Below are positions 1-6,455 of a stretch of DNA of 12,192 bases, piece by piece. A program made the translations under genes and the position numbers. Location: assembly GCA_002433075.1 (NCBI GenBank), contig DJHM01000031.1, positions 2,842 through 15,033 on the forward strand, written 5' to 3'. Within the stretch, counting starts at the first letter, position 1, and each line of letters starts with the position of its first letter. Under the pieces are notes generated by a model. That model was not told the origin of the DNA and ran no database searches. It saw nothing but the letters and a program-made list of their open reading frames with translations. Origin of the DNA: Latescibacteria bacterium UBA6620. GTDB taxonomy: Bacteria; Latescibacterota; UBA2968.

Positions 1-284
1 GCTTCTTCCAGCCTGAGCTCCAGCATCTGACGAGGATAGTTCCATTCGTAGAGTGCGGTGTTCGCATCGAGCCCCTCGTAGCACTGCAGCCGGATGAGTT
101 CGGTCCCAAGTATGCTCGCCATTACTTTGGCCACCTCTGTCTTCCCCACACCGGGCTCGCCCTCGAGAAAGATCGGCTTCCCGAGTGCGACGGCCAGGTA
201 GATCGTCGTGGCCAGTGTTCGATCGGCTATGTAGCCCTCGCCGCCGAATTTCTTTTCTACGTCTTCGATCGATTCGAACGTCAT
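1..284 (-). CDS. MoxR-family AAA+ ATPase, N-terminal part (cut by window edge)
   Basis: The frame opens at an ATG at 284 and runs off the left edge with no stop, giving 94 residues. The sequence begins MTFESIEDVEKKFGG. A Walker A motif, GEPGVGKT, sits at about residues 42-49, followed by LQCYEGLDANTALYEWNY at about 72-89, which is typical of the MoxR/CoxD-like AAA+ ATPases. Family members are ATP-driven chaperones that usually work with a von Willebrand A-domain protein to mature metalloenzymes or other complexes; no partner is visible because the gene is cut. Upstream, AAAGGA lies about 11 nt before the ATG. The NUDIX gene ends 30 nt upstream on the same strand, so the two may be co-transcribed. 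Walker B and sensor motifs lie outside the window. The family is secure; the target is unknown. Confidence 0.88.
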   Translation of the reverse strand, partial: MTFESIEDVEKKFGGEGYIADRTLATTIYLAVALGKPIFLEGEPGVGKTEVAKVMASILGTELIRLQCYEGLDANTALYEWNYPRQMLELRLEE

Positions 285-314
285 CCGAAATGAGTCCTTT
301 CGCCTTCCTGCCTG

Positions 315-845
315 TTACGGGCGTTGCCCGGTTTTTTGAATCCACGTCTCGAGCGCCTCACGAGTCGATGGGAACGCCAATTCATCCCAGGGGATCTGGT
401 CGACTGGAAAGGCCTTTACGTCCAGAGATTCTTCGTTTCCACACGGCTCGCCTGACACGACACGGCCGTCATAGACTACCAGAACGACGCGCTCACCACA
501 GTAGGAGTAGACCCCTACCAGGTCAAGCACTTCGACCTGAAGACCGACCTCCTCTTCCGCCTCGCGTACCGCGGCAACCGTGGTCGGCTCCCCCGCATCA
601 GTGTAACCGCCGGGGAAGACCCACTTGCCGTATCCCGGTTCGATCGCCCGCTTCAGGAGTACGACTCCGTCGTCCCACGTCACGATCACCCCGGATGCGA
701 CCTTGGGATCGACGTACACCACCCAGCCACATCCCCCGCACTGCTGGCGGGGACGCCCCTCGATCTCCGTCCACGCCAACGGAGAACCGCATCGCTCACA
801 GAACCACGCTCGATGGACGGTATGATGGGAGGTCTCGTCGGCCAC
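315..845 (-). CDS. NUDIX hydrolase with N-terminal zinc ribbon
   Basis: The protein likely hydrolyses a nucleoside-diphosphate-linked substrate such as NADH, ADP-ribose or a nucleotide sugar. A zinc ribbon (CERCG, then CGGCG about 20 residues later) opens the protein and is followed by a NUDIX fold. The NUDIX box is complete: GGYTDAGE, seven residues, then REAEEEVGL, supplying the metal-binding glutamates. The frame is open to an ATG at 968, but the first 41 residues from there are rich in Cys, Pro and Arg and do not look like this family. I prefer the GTG at 845, which gives 176 aa, the usual length, with the first zinc cysteine near residue 16. No Shine-Dalgarno precedes it, but a promoter-like pair lies close upstream (separate entry). 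The zinc ribbon plus NUDIX order resembles NudC-like and related ADP-ribose pyrophosphatase families. Exact substrate unknown. Confidence 0.85.
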   Translation of the reverse strand: MADETSHHTVHRAWFCERCGSPLAWTEIEGRPRQQCGGCGWVVYVDPKVASGVIVTWDDGVVLLKRAIEPGYGKWVFPGGYTDAGEPTTVAAVREAEEEVGLQVEVLDLVGVYSYCGERVVLVVYDGRVVSGEPCGNEESLDVKAFPVDQIPWDELAFPSTREALETWIQKTGQRP

Positions 846-856
846 AGAGTCGTCAC

Positions 857-884
857 AATATACCACACCCCCCGAACCCGGCAA
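857..884 (-). promoter_or_regulatory. Candidate promoter of the NUDIX gene
   Basis: On the minus strand TTGCCG (884-879) and TATATT (862-857) are 16 nt apart. The expected transcription start, near 850, is only about 5 nt before the preferred GTG start at 845. That would make the mRNA leaderless or nearly so and would explain the missing Shine-Dalgarno. It also argues against the ATG at 968, which lies upstream of this promoter. Seen by eye only. Confidence 0.35.
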
Positions 885-987
885 AACCGGGCGATCCGGC
901 GGAGACGTCAGGGGCGCGAGCGGGAAAAAGTCAAGGCAGGCGCATCTGCACCTGCCTCCAGAGATCATCTATGAACAGGATATCGCA

Positions 988-2376
988 TCAGGGTTCCGCA
1001 GGTTGCTCCGACGTCGTCCACCCCGCCGTCCAGTCGACCTCACTTCCCATCCCACCGATATAAGACACGGCCTGGAAGAATCCGTCATCCGGAGGTGTGG
1101 CTGCATTGGTCAGAGCCGGAGAGTCGGCCGATACACGAAAGTCAGGGGTTGTATGGTCGAACGTATCCAGGATCATCGGGTCCGACCCGAATCTGTTCGT
1201 CTCCTGCCCCACCAGCCAGAGCTCTTCACTGAACCCGTCTCCGTCAACGGAAAAAAATTTCCGATTCGTTGAACAGAATCGAATTGGCGATTGTCAGCGC
1301 ACCAATCTCGGACTGGGTGAACGTTGCCGCAGAGTCAATGTCCACACCCCCCGCGCCGAATCTCGTGACGATGAAATTGCGGAGCGTGGCGGCTGTCCCT
1401 CCACCTCCCAGAACGCCGACATCGCCTCCGGGACCTGCCGGGTCCCCAATCATCGTCACATTGAAGATGGTCGGGTTCGACGCGGCTCGATGTCTGCGTC
1501 GTTCGGATCGTTGTCGGCTTCAATGCCGTTGTCAGCGTCATCGCCGCGCTGCTGCGCGATCCAGAACTGCCCCTTCCTCGTCCAACCACCCAATCAAAAC
1601 TGTCATCGCGGTTTCCCGTACACAGAATGTGACTGCCGTTGACCGTACCTCCGAAGGAGGCTAAGCCATCATCCTGACTGAAGTGGACCTGAACGAAATC
1701 CACAACCGTGCCCGACCCGACACCCTGGAGCGTGATTCCGTTCAGCACATCGTCCAGCGCAAACTCGAATCCTACGAATTCCACTCGGAGATACCGCAGG
1801 ATGCCACTGCTGTCTTCCGGATCCGTTCCTCCGTAAACACCCTGCCCACCCGGACCGACCGAGGTTTCACCTGAATTGATGGGCGCGTGCACGTTGACCC
1901 TCTGGAGCGTCGCTCGTCATCACGATGGGCGCCGTTGCCAGCCCATCGGCGATCAGAAGCCCGCCCTGCGAAATCGCGAGTCGGGCCGTCGATGCGCTCT
2001 CACCTTGGATCGTCGTACCCGGCATCACGATCAGCGTCGTGCCGTCTTCAACGAATACCGCACCCCGAAGGAGGTACGTACGGTTTGCCGTGAATACCCG
2101 ATCCTGATCGATCGGCCCCTCCAGGATCTCCAGATCTGAAACAGGCGGGACCTCCGCATCGAAATGCCCCGTGAACTCGATGAAATCGCCGAGTTCGACG
2201 ACGCCATCTCCATTAAGATCGTAGGTTGGATGATTACTTTCGAACCGTCCGGCGAACAGAACAAAGTCACCGAAGCCAACCGTACCGTCGGCGTTGAAAT
2301 CGACACGTTCTGGGCCGTCCTGGGCGAACGCGTAGCCCATGATCACAAAAAAGAGCACTGCGGCCAACAGCGGCAA
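988..2376 (-). pseudogene. Secreted dockerin-like protein with right-handed-repeat-type body, broken by four frame disruptions
   Basis: The pieces read in order as one protein. A hydrophobic signal peptide ends near YAFAQDG. Two dockerin/EF-hand-like repeats follow (DFNADGTVGFGDFVLFAGRF and DLNGDGVVELGDFIEFTGHF), each with D-x-N-x-D-G calcium-loop residues. A Gly/Asp-rich body (GVYGGTDPEDSSG, DDSFDWVVG, TMIGDPAGPGG) ends in EVDWTAGWTT. This architecture matches a family of large exported proteins of unknown function. The frame breaks near 1885, where about a dozen expected residues are missing; near 1581, where one copy of a TGGATGGA tandem repeat seems lost; near 1480, where one base seems lost; and at 1251-1257, where a T7 run should be T6. 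Correcting these gives one continuous protein to the stop at 988. The start is unclear: TTG at 2376, or CTG at 2391 with GGAAGGA six nt upstream. It may be a decaying gene or a gene damaged by sequencing indels. Confidence 0.75.
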
Positions 2377-2619
2377 ATGAATCCTTGGCAGTGTTTGTCC
2401 TTCCAGATTCCGTTACGAATAGCGACAGCCAATGTCCGGGCAACCTGCTCCAGTTAGGATCTAAGACAAAACACGCGCGCGCTGTTGGGAAACGGCTGGA
2501 AAATCAACGTTGGGAAGGAGATTCTGGAGGAACTGAAAAGGGTCACTCGCTCGGGCACGGCGTCGACGGCTCGTGGGTGCCGTCCCGTCCGGGGATTACA
2601 TCGAATGACTTCGGAGATC

Positions 2620-3231
2620 CTACGACGAGGCTGGGACTCTCGCCTCGAGCGCTTCCTGCTCGCGGCGTCGACCCTGTCGGGCGGACTGCTCGATGCCCCG
2701 ATACTCGGTCAGGGTCTCCCGAAGCCTTTCCTTCATCAACTGGCCCAGTCGGAGGACGATTCTAAATCCCAGTGCGGGAGAGTGGGTGGCCAGGTCCATC
2801 AGATCGGCTCTGAAAAATCCAAGCACGTGCGAACGGGCGGTGGAAACGACTGACGCAGCCCGTGGCTCTCCATCGAGCAGGGACATTTCGCCGAACATTC
2901 GCCCCGCACCCAGGGTTGCCAGCACAATGTCTTCGCCCTCGTCGTTTTCCAGGATGACCTCCGCCTCACCGCCAGCGATGATGTAGAGGCCGGCACCCGG
3001 GGCACCTTGCTGAATGATGACGTCTCTGGGGAAATAATCCCTTCGATGCAGGAGAGGGATCAAAGTGCGTAGTTCGCGCTCGTCCAACGTCTCGAACAGA
3101 CGGGCGCCCTGGATGACCTGGATGACATCGTCGTCCCTCTCGGGTACGACGTCGAATACGTTTCCCCATTCCTCGTCCTGCACGACGAACTCCGTGTTTG
3201 ACCGTGAACTGGCCCTGACAAAATAAGCCAT
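2620..3231 (-). CDS. Stand-alone cyclic-nucleotide-binding domain protein
   Basis: This 203-aa soluble protein contains one cNMP-binding beta-barrel at about residues 35-160. It opens with a region resembling other CNB domains (VIQGARLFETLDERELRTL) and carries the phosphate-binding cassette FGEMSLLDGEPRAASV, with the Glu and Arg expected to hold the cyclic phosphate and ribose. A charged helical tail rich in Arg and Glu follows. There is no C-terminal helix-turn-helix as in CRP/FNR regulators and no kinase, channel or cyclase domain. It is therefore probably a sensor acting through protein contacts. It lies about 80 nt downstream of the peroxiredoxin on the same strand, but a terminator-like hairpin separates them. 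The ATG at 3231 has only a weak purine-rich site upstream. Which nucleotide it binds cannot be told. Confidence 0.85.
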   Translation of the reverse strand: MAYFVRASSRSNTEFVVQDEEWGNVFDVVPERDDDVIQVIQGARLFETLDERELRTLIPLLHRRDYFPRDVIIQQGAPGAGLYIIAGGEAEVILENDEGEDIVLATLGAGRMFGEMSLLDGEPRAASVVSTARSHVLGFFRADLMDLATHSPALGFRIVLRLGQLMKERLRETLTEYRGIEQSARQGRRREQEALEARVPASS

Positions 3232-3259
3232 CCCGCTTCATCGGGCCACCCAGCAGAAA

Positions 3260-3287
3260 GGCCGGTGCCCGATCAAGGACACCGGCC
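3260..3287 (-). terminator. Rho-independent-type terminator after the peroxiredoxin gene
   Basis: A perfect 8-bp GC-rich stem, GGCCGGTG with CACCGGCC, encloses a 12-nt loop. Read on the minus strand it is followed by TTTCTG. It starts 23 nt after the peroxiredoxin stop and precedes the cyclic-nucleotide-binding gene. The T-tract is short, so termination may be partial. Confidence 0.55.
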
Positions 3288-3310
3288 CTGAGCTTTCTGA
3301 TCTACTTATG

Positions 3311-3748
3311 CTACAGGTCGGCGAGCACCTGCTCGGGGTGCTCGCGCGCAGCTACGTCGCCGTAGACAAGTTCAATTTTTCCGTCCGCCCCAATCAGGTA
3401 GCTGATACGCTTGGCGGCCCCGTCGCTCTTGTCCTGGCAGGCTCCATAACCCAGACAGATCTGTCGTTCTGTATCACACAGCAGCGGGTAGGGAAACGAC
3501 TGCTCTTCTACGAACTTTGCATTCGCCTCCACCCCGTCGGTGCTCACTCCGACGATCTGCACATTCTTTGCTTCAAAGTCCTGGATTCGATCCCGGAATC
3601 CGATCCCTTCGGCCGTTCAGCCGCCGGTGCTGGCGCGCGGATAGAACCAGATCAAGGTCCGCTTCCCAGCGAAATCGGACAGCGTGACCGTCTTTCCGGT
3701 GTGATCCTGCACCTCGAAATCAGGTGCGCTGTCACCCACGTTCAACAT
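3311..3748 (-). CDS. Selenocysteine-containing peroxiredoxin (BCP/PrxQ type), in-frame UGA read as Sec44
   Basis: This enzyme would reduce hydrogen peroxide and alkyl hydroperoxides in the cytoplasm. The ATG at 3748 follows a strong Shine-Dalgarno, and the frame runs to a TAG at 3311-3313 with a single internal stop, a UGA at 3619-3617 (codon 44). Residues before it, WFYPRASTGG, and after it, TAEGIGFRD, match the BCP/PrxQ active site, where E. coli BCP has YPKAMTPGCT. The UGA thus replaces exactly the peroxidatic cysteine in P37-x3-T41-x2-U44. The 101 codons after it are undamaged and carry family landmarks: VGVSTD, FPYPLLCD, the catalytic Arg in KRISYLI (R114) and a normal end. Total length of 145 aa is near the family's roughly 150. 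A SECIS-like hairpin lies downstream of the UGA. The BCP resolving-Cys position has no cysteine; C91, C98 and C104 are candidates. Sec-containing peroxiredoxins are known; the alternative is a Cys-to-stop mutation. Confidence 0.78.
3583..3619 (-). promoter_or_regulatory. Bacterial SECIS-like hairpin with its UGA codon
   Basis: Counting from the U of the UGA (3619) on the minus strand, nucleotides 19-37 form GGAUUC-CGGGAUC-GAAUCC: a perfect 6-bp stem capped by a 7-nt loop. The apical loop starts 21 nt after the UGA, and G is its second nucleotide. The published bacterial SECIS description, as I recall it, asks for a small apical loop about 16-37 nt after the UGA, a short upper stem and a G in the first two loop positions; all are met. 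Such elements recruit SelB with Sec-tRNA. No sel genes are in this window. Confidence 0.65.
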
Positions 3749-3754
3749 CGTCCG

Positions 3755-3760
3755 CCTCCT
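3755..3760 (-). promoter_or_regulatory. Strong ribosome binding site of the peroxiredoxin
   Basis: AGGAGG (within AAAAGGAGG) lies 6 nt before the ATG at 3748. It fixes the start of the gene and shows that translation initiation is well preserved, which speaks against the gene being a decayed relic. Confidence 0.8.
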
Positions 3761-3802
3761 TTTGGATGGTCGCCGTCGACGCCCTGTCGATCGGCGGTCT
3801 TG

Positions 3803-3808
3803 AACATA
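3803..3808 (-). promoter_or_regulatory. Possible extended -10 box for the peroxiredoxin gene
   Basis: On the minus strand TGC-TATGTT forms an extended -10 element about 55 nt upstream of the ATG. No convincing -35 box stands 16-18 nt further upstream, so this is only a suggestion. Confidence 0.22.
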
Positions 3809-3887
3809 GCACAAGAAAAGGTCCACATCCAGTCCCGGAACCGAGAACCACAGAACCAGCTTGTCCACAGATTAGCCCAGATCCGAC

Positions 3888-3917
3888 TTGCCTGAAGGCG
3901 TCGTCCCGTCGCATAAT
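3888..3917 (+). promoter_or_regulatory. Candidate promoter for the phosphoesterase gene
   Basis: TTGCCT (3888-3893) and CATAAT (3912-3917) are separated by 18 nt, about 40 nt before the GTG start at 3956. They match the sigma-70 consensus at 4/6 and 5/6. The site lies in the 207-nt divergent gap between this gene and the peroxiredoxin. Confidence 0.4.
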
Positions 3918-3955
3918 CTGGCCGGATTCTCAGCCCGCTCACTCTGGGAGACCCT

Positions 3956-5134
3956 GTGCGCATCGCCCATATTTCGGACTTCCACCTTCGACACCACCTG
4001 CCAGGCAACTCGTTGGCCTACAAGCGGAGGGGTCGCGCCGTTGGCGACCTTCTCGCGGCTGCCATCGAGGAAATCAACGGTCTGGCACCCGATCTCCTGG
4101 CCGTAACCGGGGACCTCATCGACTACCCGCTCCGGCGATTGGACGATCCCGAAACCGGGCGCCTAGGACTCGAAGACCTCCAACTTGTCAAGAATCTTCT
4201 TTCGAAGGCGAATTGCCCCGTTGCCCATCTCTACGGGAACCACGATCATCCGGAGCACTTTCAGGACTTGTTCGGGGACGAACCTCTGGAAAGGGACATC
4301 CGAGGCTACCGAGTCGTGACCTTTCTCGACGAAGAGGGCGAAGGTAATCATCCCGAACGAAAGGACCCGGAACGAGCCCGGTTCGACCAGGTGCTGGCGG
4401 ACCCGGACACCAGGCCACAGATTCACCTTCAGCATTACCTGGTCTGGCCACGACAAGTGACCGGCTACCCCCACAGCTATCGGGATGCCCCTGCGCTGAA
4501 GAATGCCATCGTGGCTTCGGGCCGCGTCAGGCTCATCCTCAGCGGCCATTACCACCGCGGTTACAACCTGTTCGAAGAGGAAGGCGTCTGGTTCTCGACT
4601 GCGACTGCGTTCTGTGAGTTTCCCCACGCCTTCCGCACCTACGATCTCACCGACACCACCGTCACCGAACGCGTGCACACTCTCGAAGACCGGATGAAGC
4701 GAAAACCCGCAGTCTTTATCGATCACGATAGGCTTCTCGCCGGTCTCTCCAACTCCGTCACTGGCACGAGAGCGCTCCGTCGCCTGTCCGAGGCAGGGTA
4801 TCTCCTGGTCGCGACGATTTTCGGGGACGGCGCTTCTCGGGGCGCCGTCGAGATCGAGGCTACGAGTGACGAACTCTTCGCCACGCTCGATCGTCAGGAC
4901 ATCGAAGTCGATGGCCTCATCTGTCGCTTCGATCAGGAACAGGACGTCGCTGAGCTTTTGTCCGATGTGAGTCACGCGATACGAATCAGCAGCGCCCATT
5001 CCCACTTCTTTACCCTGGATGAGGAGGAAGCCGGGCGGGCGCGTGACGCAGGCATTCCGAATACCCACACCGTCGCCCCAACCGTCGAAGACTTCGCCCG
5101 CAGGGCGCTGGAGATCTGCGGAGTCCGTCCGTGA
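3956..5134 (+). CDS. Calcineurin-like metallophosphoesterase fused to a degenerate HAD-like domain
   Basis: This 392-aa cytoplasmic protein has two parts. Residues 1-245 are a metallophosphoesterase with all usual metal-binding motifs: SDFH (D8, H10), GDLID (D53), GNHD (94-97), H160 and GHYH (197-200). It should cleave phosphomonoester or phosphodiester bonds with two metal ions. Residues 250-392 look like a HAD phosphatase of the GmhB/histidinol-phosphatase type: PAVFIDHD for the first motif (D256, D258), then LVATIFGDGASRG where active enzymes have a TNQSG-like strand, and EEEAGRARDAGIP near the end. The HAD catalytic pattern is eroded, so this domain may be regulatory or structural. The GTG at 3956 follows GGGAG at 5 nt. 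The stop overlaps the next gene's GTG by 4 nt, implying coupled translation. The phosphoesterase call is firm; the HAD assignment is moderate; the substrate is unknown. Confidence 0.82.
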   Translation: MRIAHISDFHLRHHLPGNSLAYKRRGRAVGDLLAAAIEEINGLAPDLLAVTGDLIDYPLRRLDDPETGRLGLEDLQLVKNLLSKANCPVAHLYGNHDHPEHFQDLFGDEPLERDIRGYRVVTFLDEEGEGNHPERKDPERARFDQVLADPDTRPQIHLQHYLVWPRQVTGYPHSYRDAPALKNAIVASGRVRLILSGHYHRGYNLFEEEGVWFSTATAFCEFPHAFRTYDLTDTTVTERVHTLEDRMKRKPAVFIDHDRLLAGLSNSVTGTRALRRLSEAGYLLVATIFGDGASRGAVEIEATSDELFATLDRQDIEVDGLICRFDQEQDVAELLSDVSHAIRISSAHSHFFTLDEEEAGRARDAGIPNTHTVAPTVEDFARRALEICGVRP

Positions 5135-5730
5135 AGGGTTCGGCGAGCGGCAGGTTAATCCCTTTCGGGATCGTTACAGCCTTCCTCCTGTTCGTCCTGG
5201 GCACCTTCACCCTGTCCCACATTAACGGGTTTCGAGCGGGGGCCCAAGGAACGTTCTTAAATCCCCCGCACCGCATCGACACAGTCCTGCGTCACGCGAT
5301 AAGAATGGACGTGCACCAATCGCTCGCGTCGGCCCTGGCTTCGACTACAGAAAACCCTCTCGTTCGATTTGCAAACCGCACGGCTTATCTGATCCTATCC
5401 AACGCCATGTTAACGCGAACGGAAGCCGAGCGGCGTTTCGCACGTCAGGCCCGTTTTCATTTCGCCAGAGGTCGTGTCGTAACGGGCTTCGACGCTGCAT
5501 CCCGCGAACTCTTCGGCCTTCCCCTCGAGCGTCTCTCTCTGGGCGAGATCGCCTTCCTCTGTCGATCGGCCCTCGACGGGCATCCCTTCCCCCCTCCGGA
5601 CCGTGCGCTCATCGTGCGAAACCGACTGATCGACCGGTTGTACCGTCGAGGGGTGTTGTTGGAAACGGACGTCGAGCGCGAACTCGCGAAACCCTTCACG
5701 CTCGCTCCAGATCCCAGCCCGATCTACTAA
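5131..5730 (+). CDS. Small membrane protein resembling the C-terminal part of a family 51 glycosyltransferase
   Basis: This 199-aa protein has one N-terminal membrane helix at about residues 9-28 and then an outer (periplasmic) region. Residues 95-190 (TRTEAERRF, GFDAASRELFG, LPLERLSLGEIAFL, NRLIDRLYRRGVL, ELAKPF) align by eye with the end of peptidoglycan glycosyltransferases of family GT51, as in MtgA and class A PBPs (YGVEAAARTYFG, LTLAEAALLAG, RRNYVLDRM). The GT51 catalytic segments, the Glu-Asp-x-x-Phe and GGSTITQQ motifs, are not visible: only about 65 residues lie between the membrane helix and the conserved part, where more than 100 are usual. It is therefore probably not an active transglycosylase; it may bind lipid II or peptidoglycan, or be a remnant. 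It starts with GTG inside the previous gene's stop (GTGA), so the two genes are translationally coupled. Confidence 0.6.
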   Translation: MKGSASGRLIPFGIVTAFLLFVLGTFTLSHINGFRAGAQGTFLNPPHRIDTVLRHAIRMDVHQSLASALASTTENPLVRFANRTAYLILSNAMLTRTEAERRFARQARFHFARGRVVTGFDAASRELFGLPLERLSLGEIAFLCRSALDGHPFPPPDRALIVRNRLIDRLYRRGVLLETDVERELAKPFTLAPDPSPIY

Positions 5731-5813
5731 CAGGGCAGGAGTGACCATCGCGTCGCCTATGCACGCGTTGGACGCATTGAAATAGGTACCCGAGATAGTC
5801 GCCAACGTAAAGG

Positions 5814-5839
5814 CGCCCCTGTGCAGCAGCACGGGGGCG
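5814..5839 (-). terminator. Hairpin between convergent genes, likely terminator of the acetyltransferase gene
   Basis: CGCCCCTGTGC and GCACGGGGGCG form an 11-bp stem with one G-U pair and a 4-nt AGCA loop. It lies in the 168-nt gap between two convergent genes. On the minus strand it is followed by CCTTTA, a weak T-tract; on the plus strand there is none. I see nothing else in 5731-5898. Confidence 0.42.
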
Positions 5840-5898
5840 AGAGGGAGGCGGTGCAGCAACAGCCACACCTTCAACAGTGTGCCTACGAGGTGCGGTAG

Positions 5899-6411
5899 TT
5901 ACAATTTCTTGTAATAGGTGACGTCTTCTCGGCGGATGTCGAATCCGGCTTTTTCGTAAGCACGTCGGGCGGGAGCGTGGCCTTCGTCCAGGCCGGTCTG
6001 CACCTCGGCGTATTTCAGACCTTCCCTGCGGAACATATCCAGGACGACGCGATACATCTCCGATCCGATGCCTGTACCTTGAGCGCGTGGATCGACGGCG
6101 TTGTTTCCGATCGTACCCAGAGACCGATCGCGGTCGATCCGGAACGTCAAAAAGGCCACGATCCCGTCCGACGCGTGTTCGACCACCCAAATCCACAAAG
6201 GATTTTTCTCGAAATGAGAGCGGATCTGGTCCGCTTTCCGCGCCTTCCAGTTAGGCGACAGGTCATCGAACATCTGTTGACTCATAATCTTACTGAAGCT
6301 GTCGTGGATGCGTTCCCACGCCTGCTTCGCGATCTCACAGGCCGCCTCCACATCGGCAGGTGCAGCCTCGCGGATGATGTAGCCCTCTCTCAGCTCTCGC
6401 GCTTCGATCAT
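5899..6411 (-). CDS. GNAT-family N-acetyltransferase
   Basis: This 170-aa cytoplasmic protein transfers an acetyl group from acetyl-CoA to an amine. The acetyl-CoA pyrophosphate-binding motif A is clear at about residues 104-120 (NAVDPRAQGTGIGSEMY, matching Q/R-x-x-G-x-G/A). Motif B follows at about 145-157 (HAPARRAYEKAGF), the usual last part of the fold. The N-terminal IIREAAPADVEAACEIAKQAW is the normal first strand and helix. Length fits a single-domain member. AAGGG lies 5 nt before the ATG at 6411. It stands alone, convergent with the membrane protein on one side and divergent from the isomerase on the other, so context gives no substrate; small-molecule, peptide and protein targets are all possible. 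Confidence 0.9.
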   Translation of the reverse strand: MIEARELREGYIIREAAPADVEAACEIAKQAWERIHDSFSKIMSQQMFDDLSPNWKARKADQIRSHFEKNPLWIWVVEHASDGIVAFLTFRIDRDRSLGTIGNNAVDPRAQGTGIGSEMYRVVLDMFRREGLKYAEVQTGLDEGHAPARRAYEKAGFDIRREDVTYYKKL

Positions 6412-6427
6412 CTTGTCCCTTACCGGG

Positions 6428-6455
6428 TTGACTTCACACCGGACCGTGATATTTT
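6428..6455 (+). promoter_or_regulatory. Possible promoter for the sugar isomerase gene
   Basis: TTGACT (6428-6433) and TATTTT (6450-6455) are 16 nt apart in the 180-nt divergent gap. The -35 is near consensus and the -10 is fair. It would leave a leader of about 130 nt before the ATG at 6592. Confidence 0.33.

Noticed and set aside
846..968. Extending the NUDIX hydrolase to the ATG at 968
   Set aside because: The extra 41 residues are low-complexity and unlike the family, and a promoter-like pair lies within them; the GTG at 845 gives a normal length.
185..1063. Long rightward open frame over the NUDIX gene and the end of the dockerin-like gene
   Set aside because: It translates to an Arg/Pro-rich product with no domain and lies antisense to a clear NUDIX hydrolase.
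2377..2619. Possible hairpins in the gap upstream of the dockerin-like gene
   Set aside because: GGCAC/GTGCC and similar pairs are short, widely spaced and not followed by T-runs; I could not support a terminator or regulatory RNA.
3617..3748. Reading the peroxiredoxin as two fragments or a pseudogene because of the internal stop
   Set aside because: The stop is UGA, sits precisely on the catalytic residue, is followed by a SECIS-like hairpin and leaves the rest of the frame undamaged. A simple Cys-to-stop mutation is still possible but less likely.
4163..5068. 300-codon leftward open frame inside the phosphoesterase gene
   Set aside because: It is a mirror frame of a GC-rich gene; the forward product has all phosphoesterase motifs and the reverse product has none.
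5410..5874. Leftward open frame crossing the end of the GT51-like gene
   Set aside because: Mostly antisense to the GT51-like protein; no ribosome binding site or domain was seen, and the part in the gap (5731-5874) is too short to judge.
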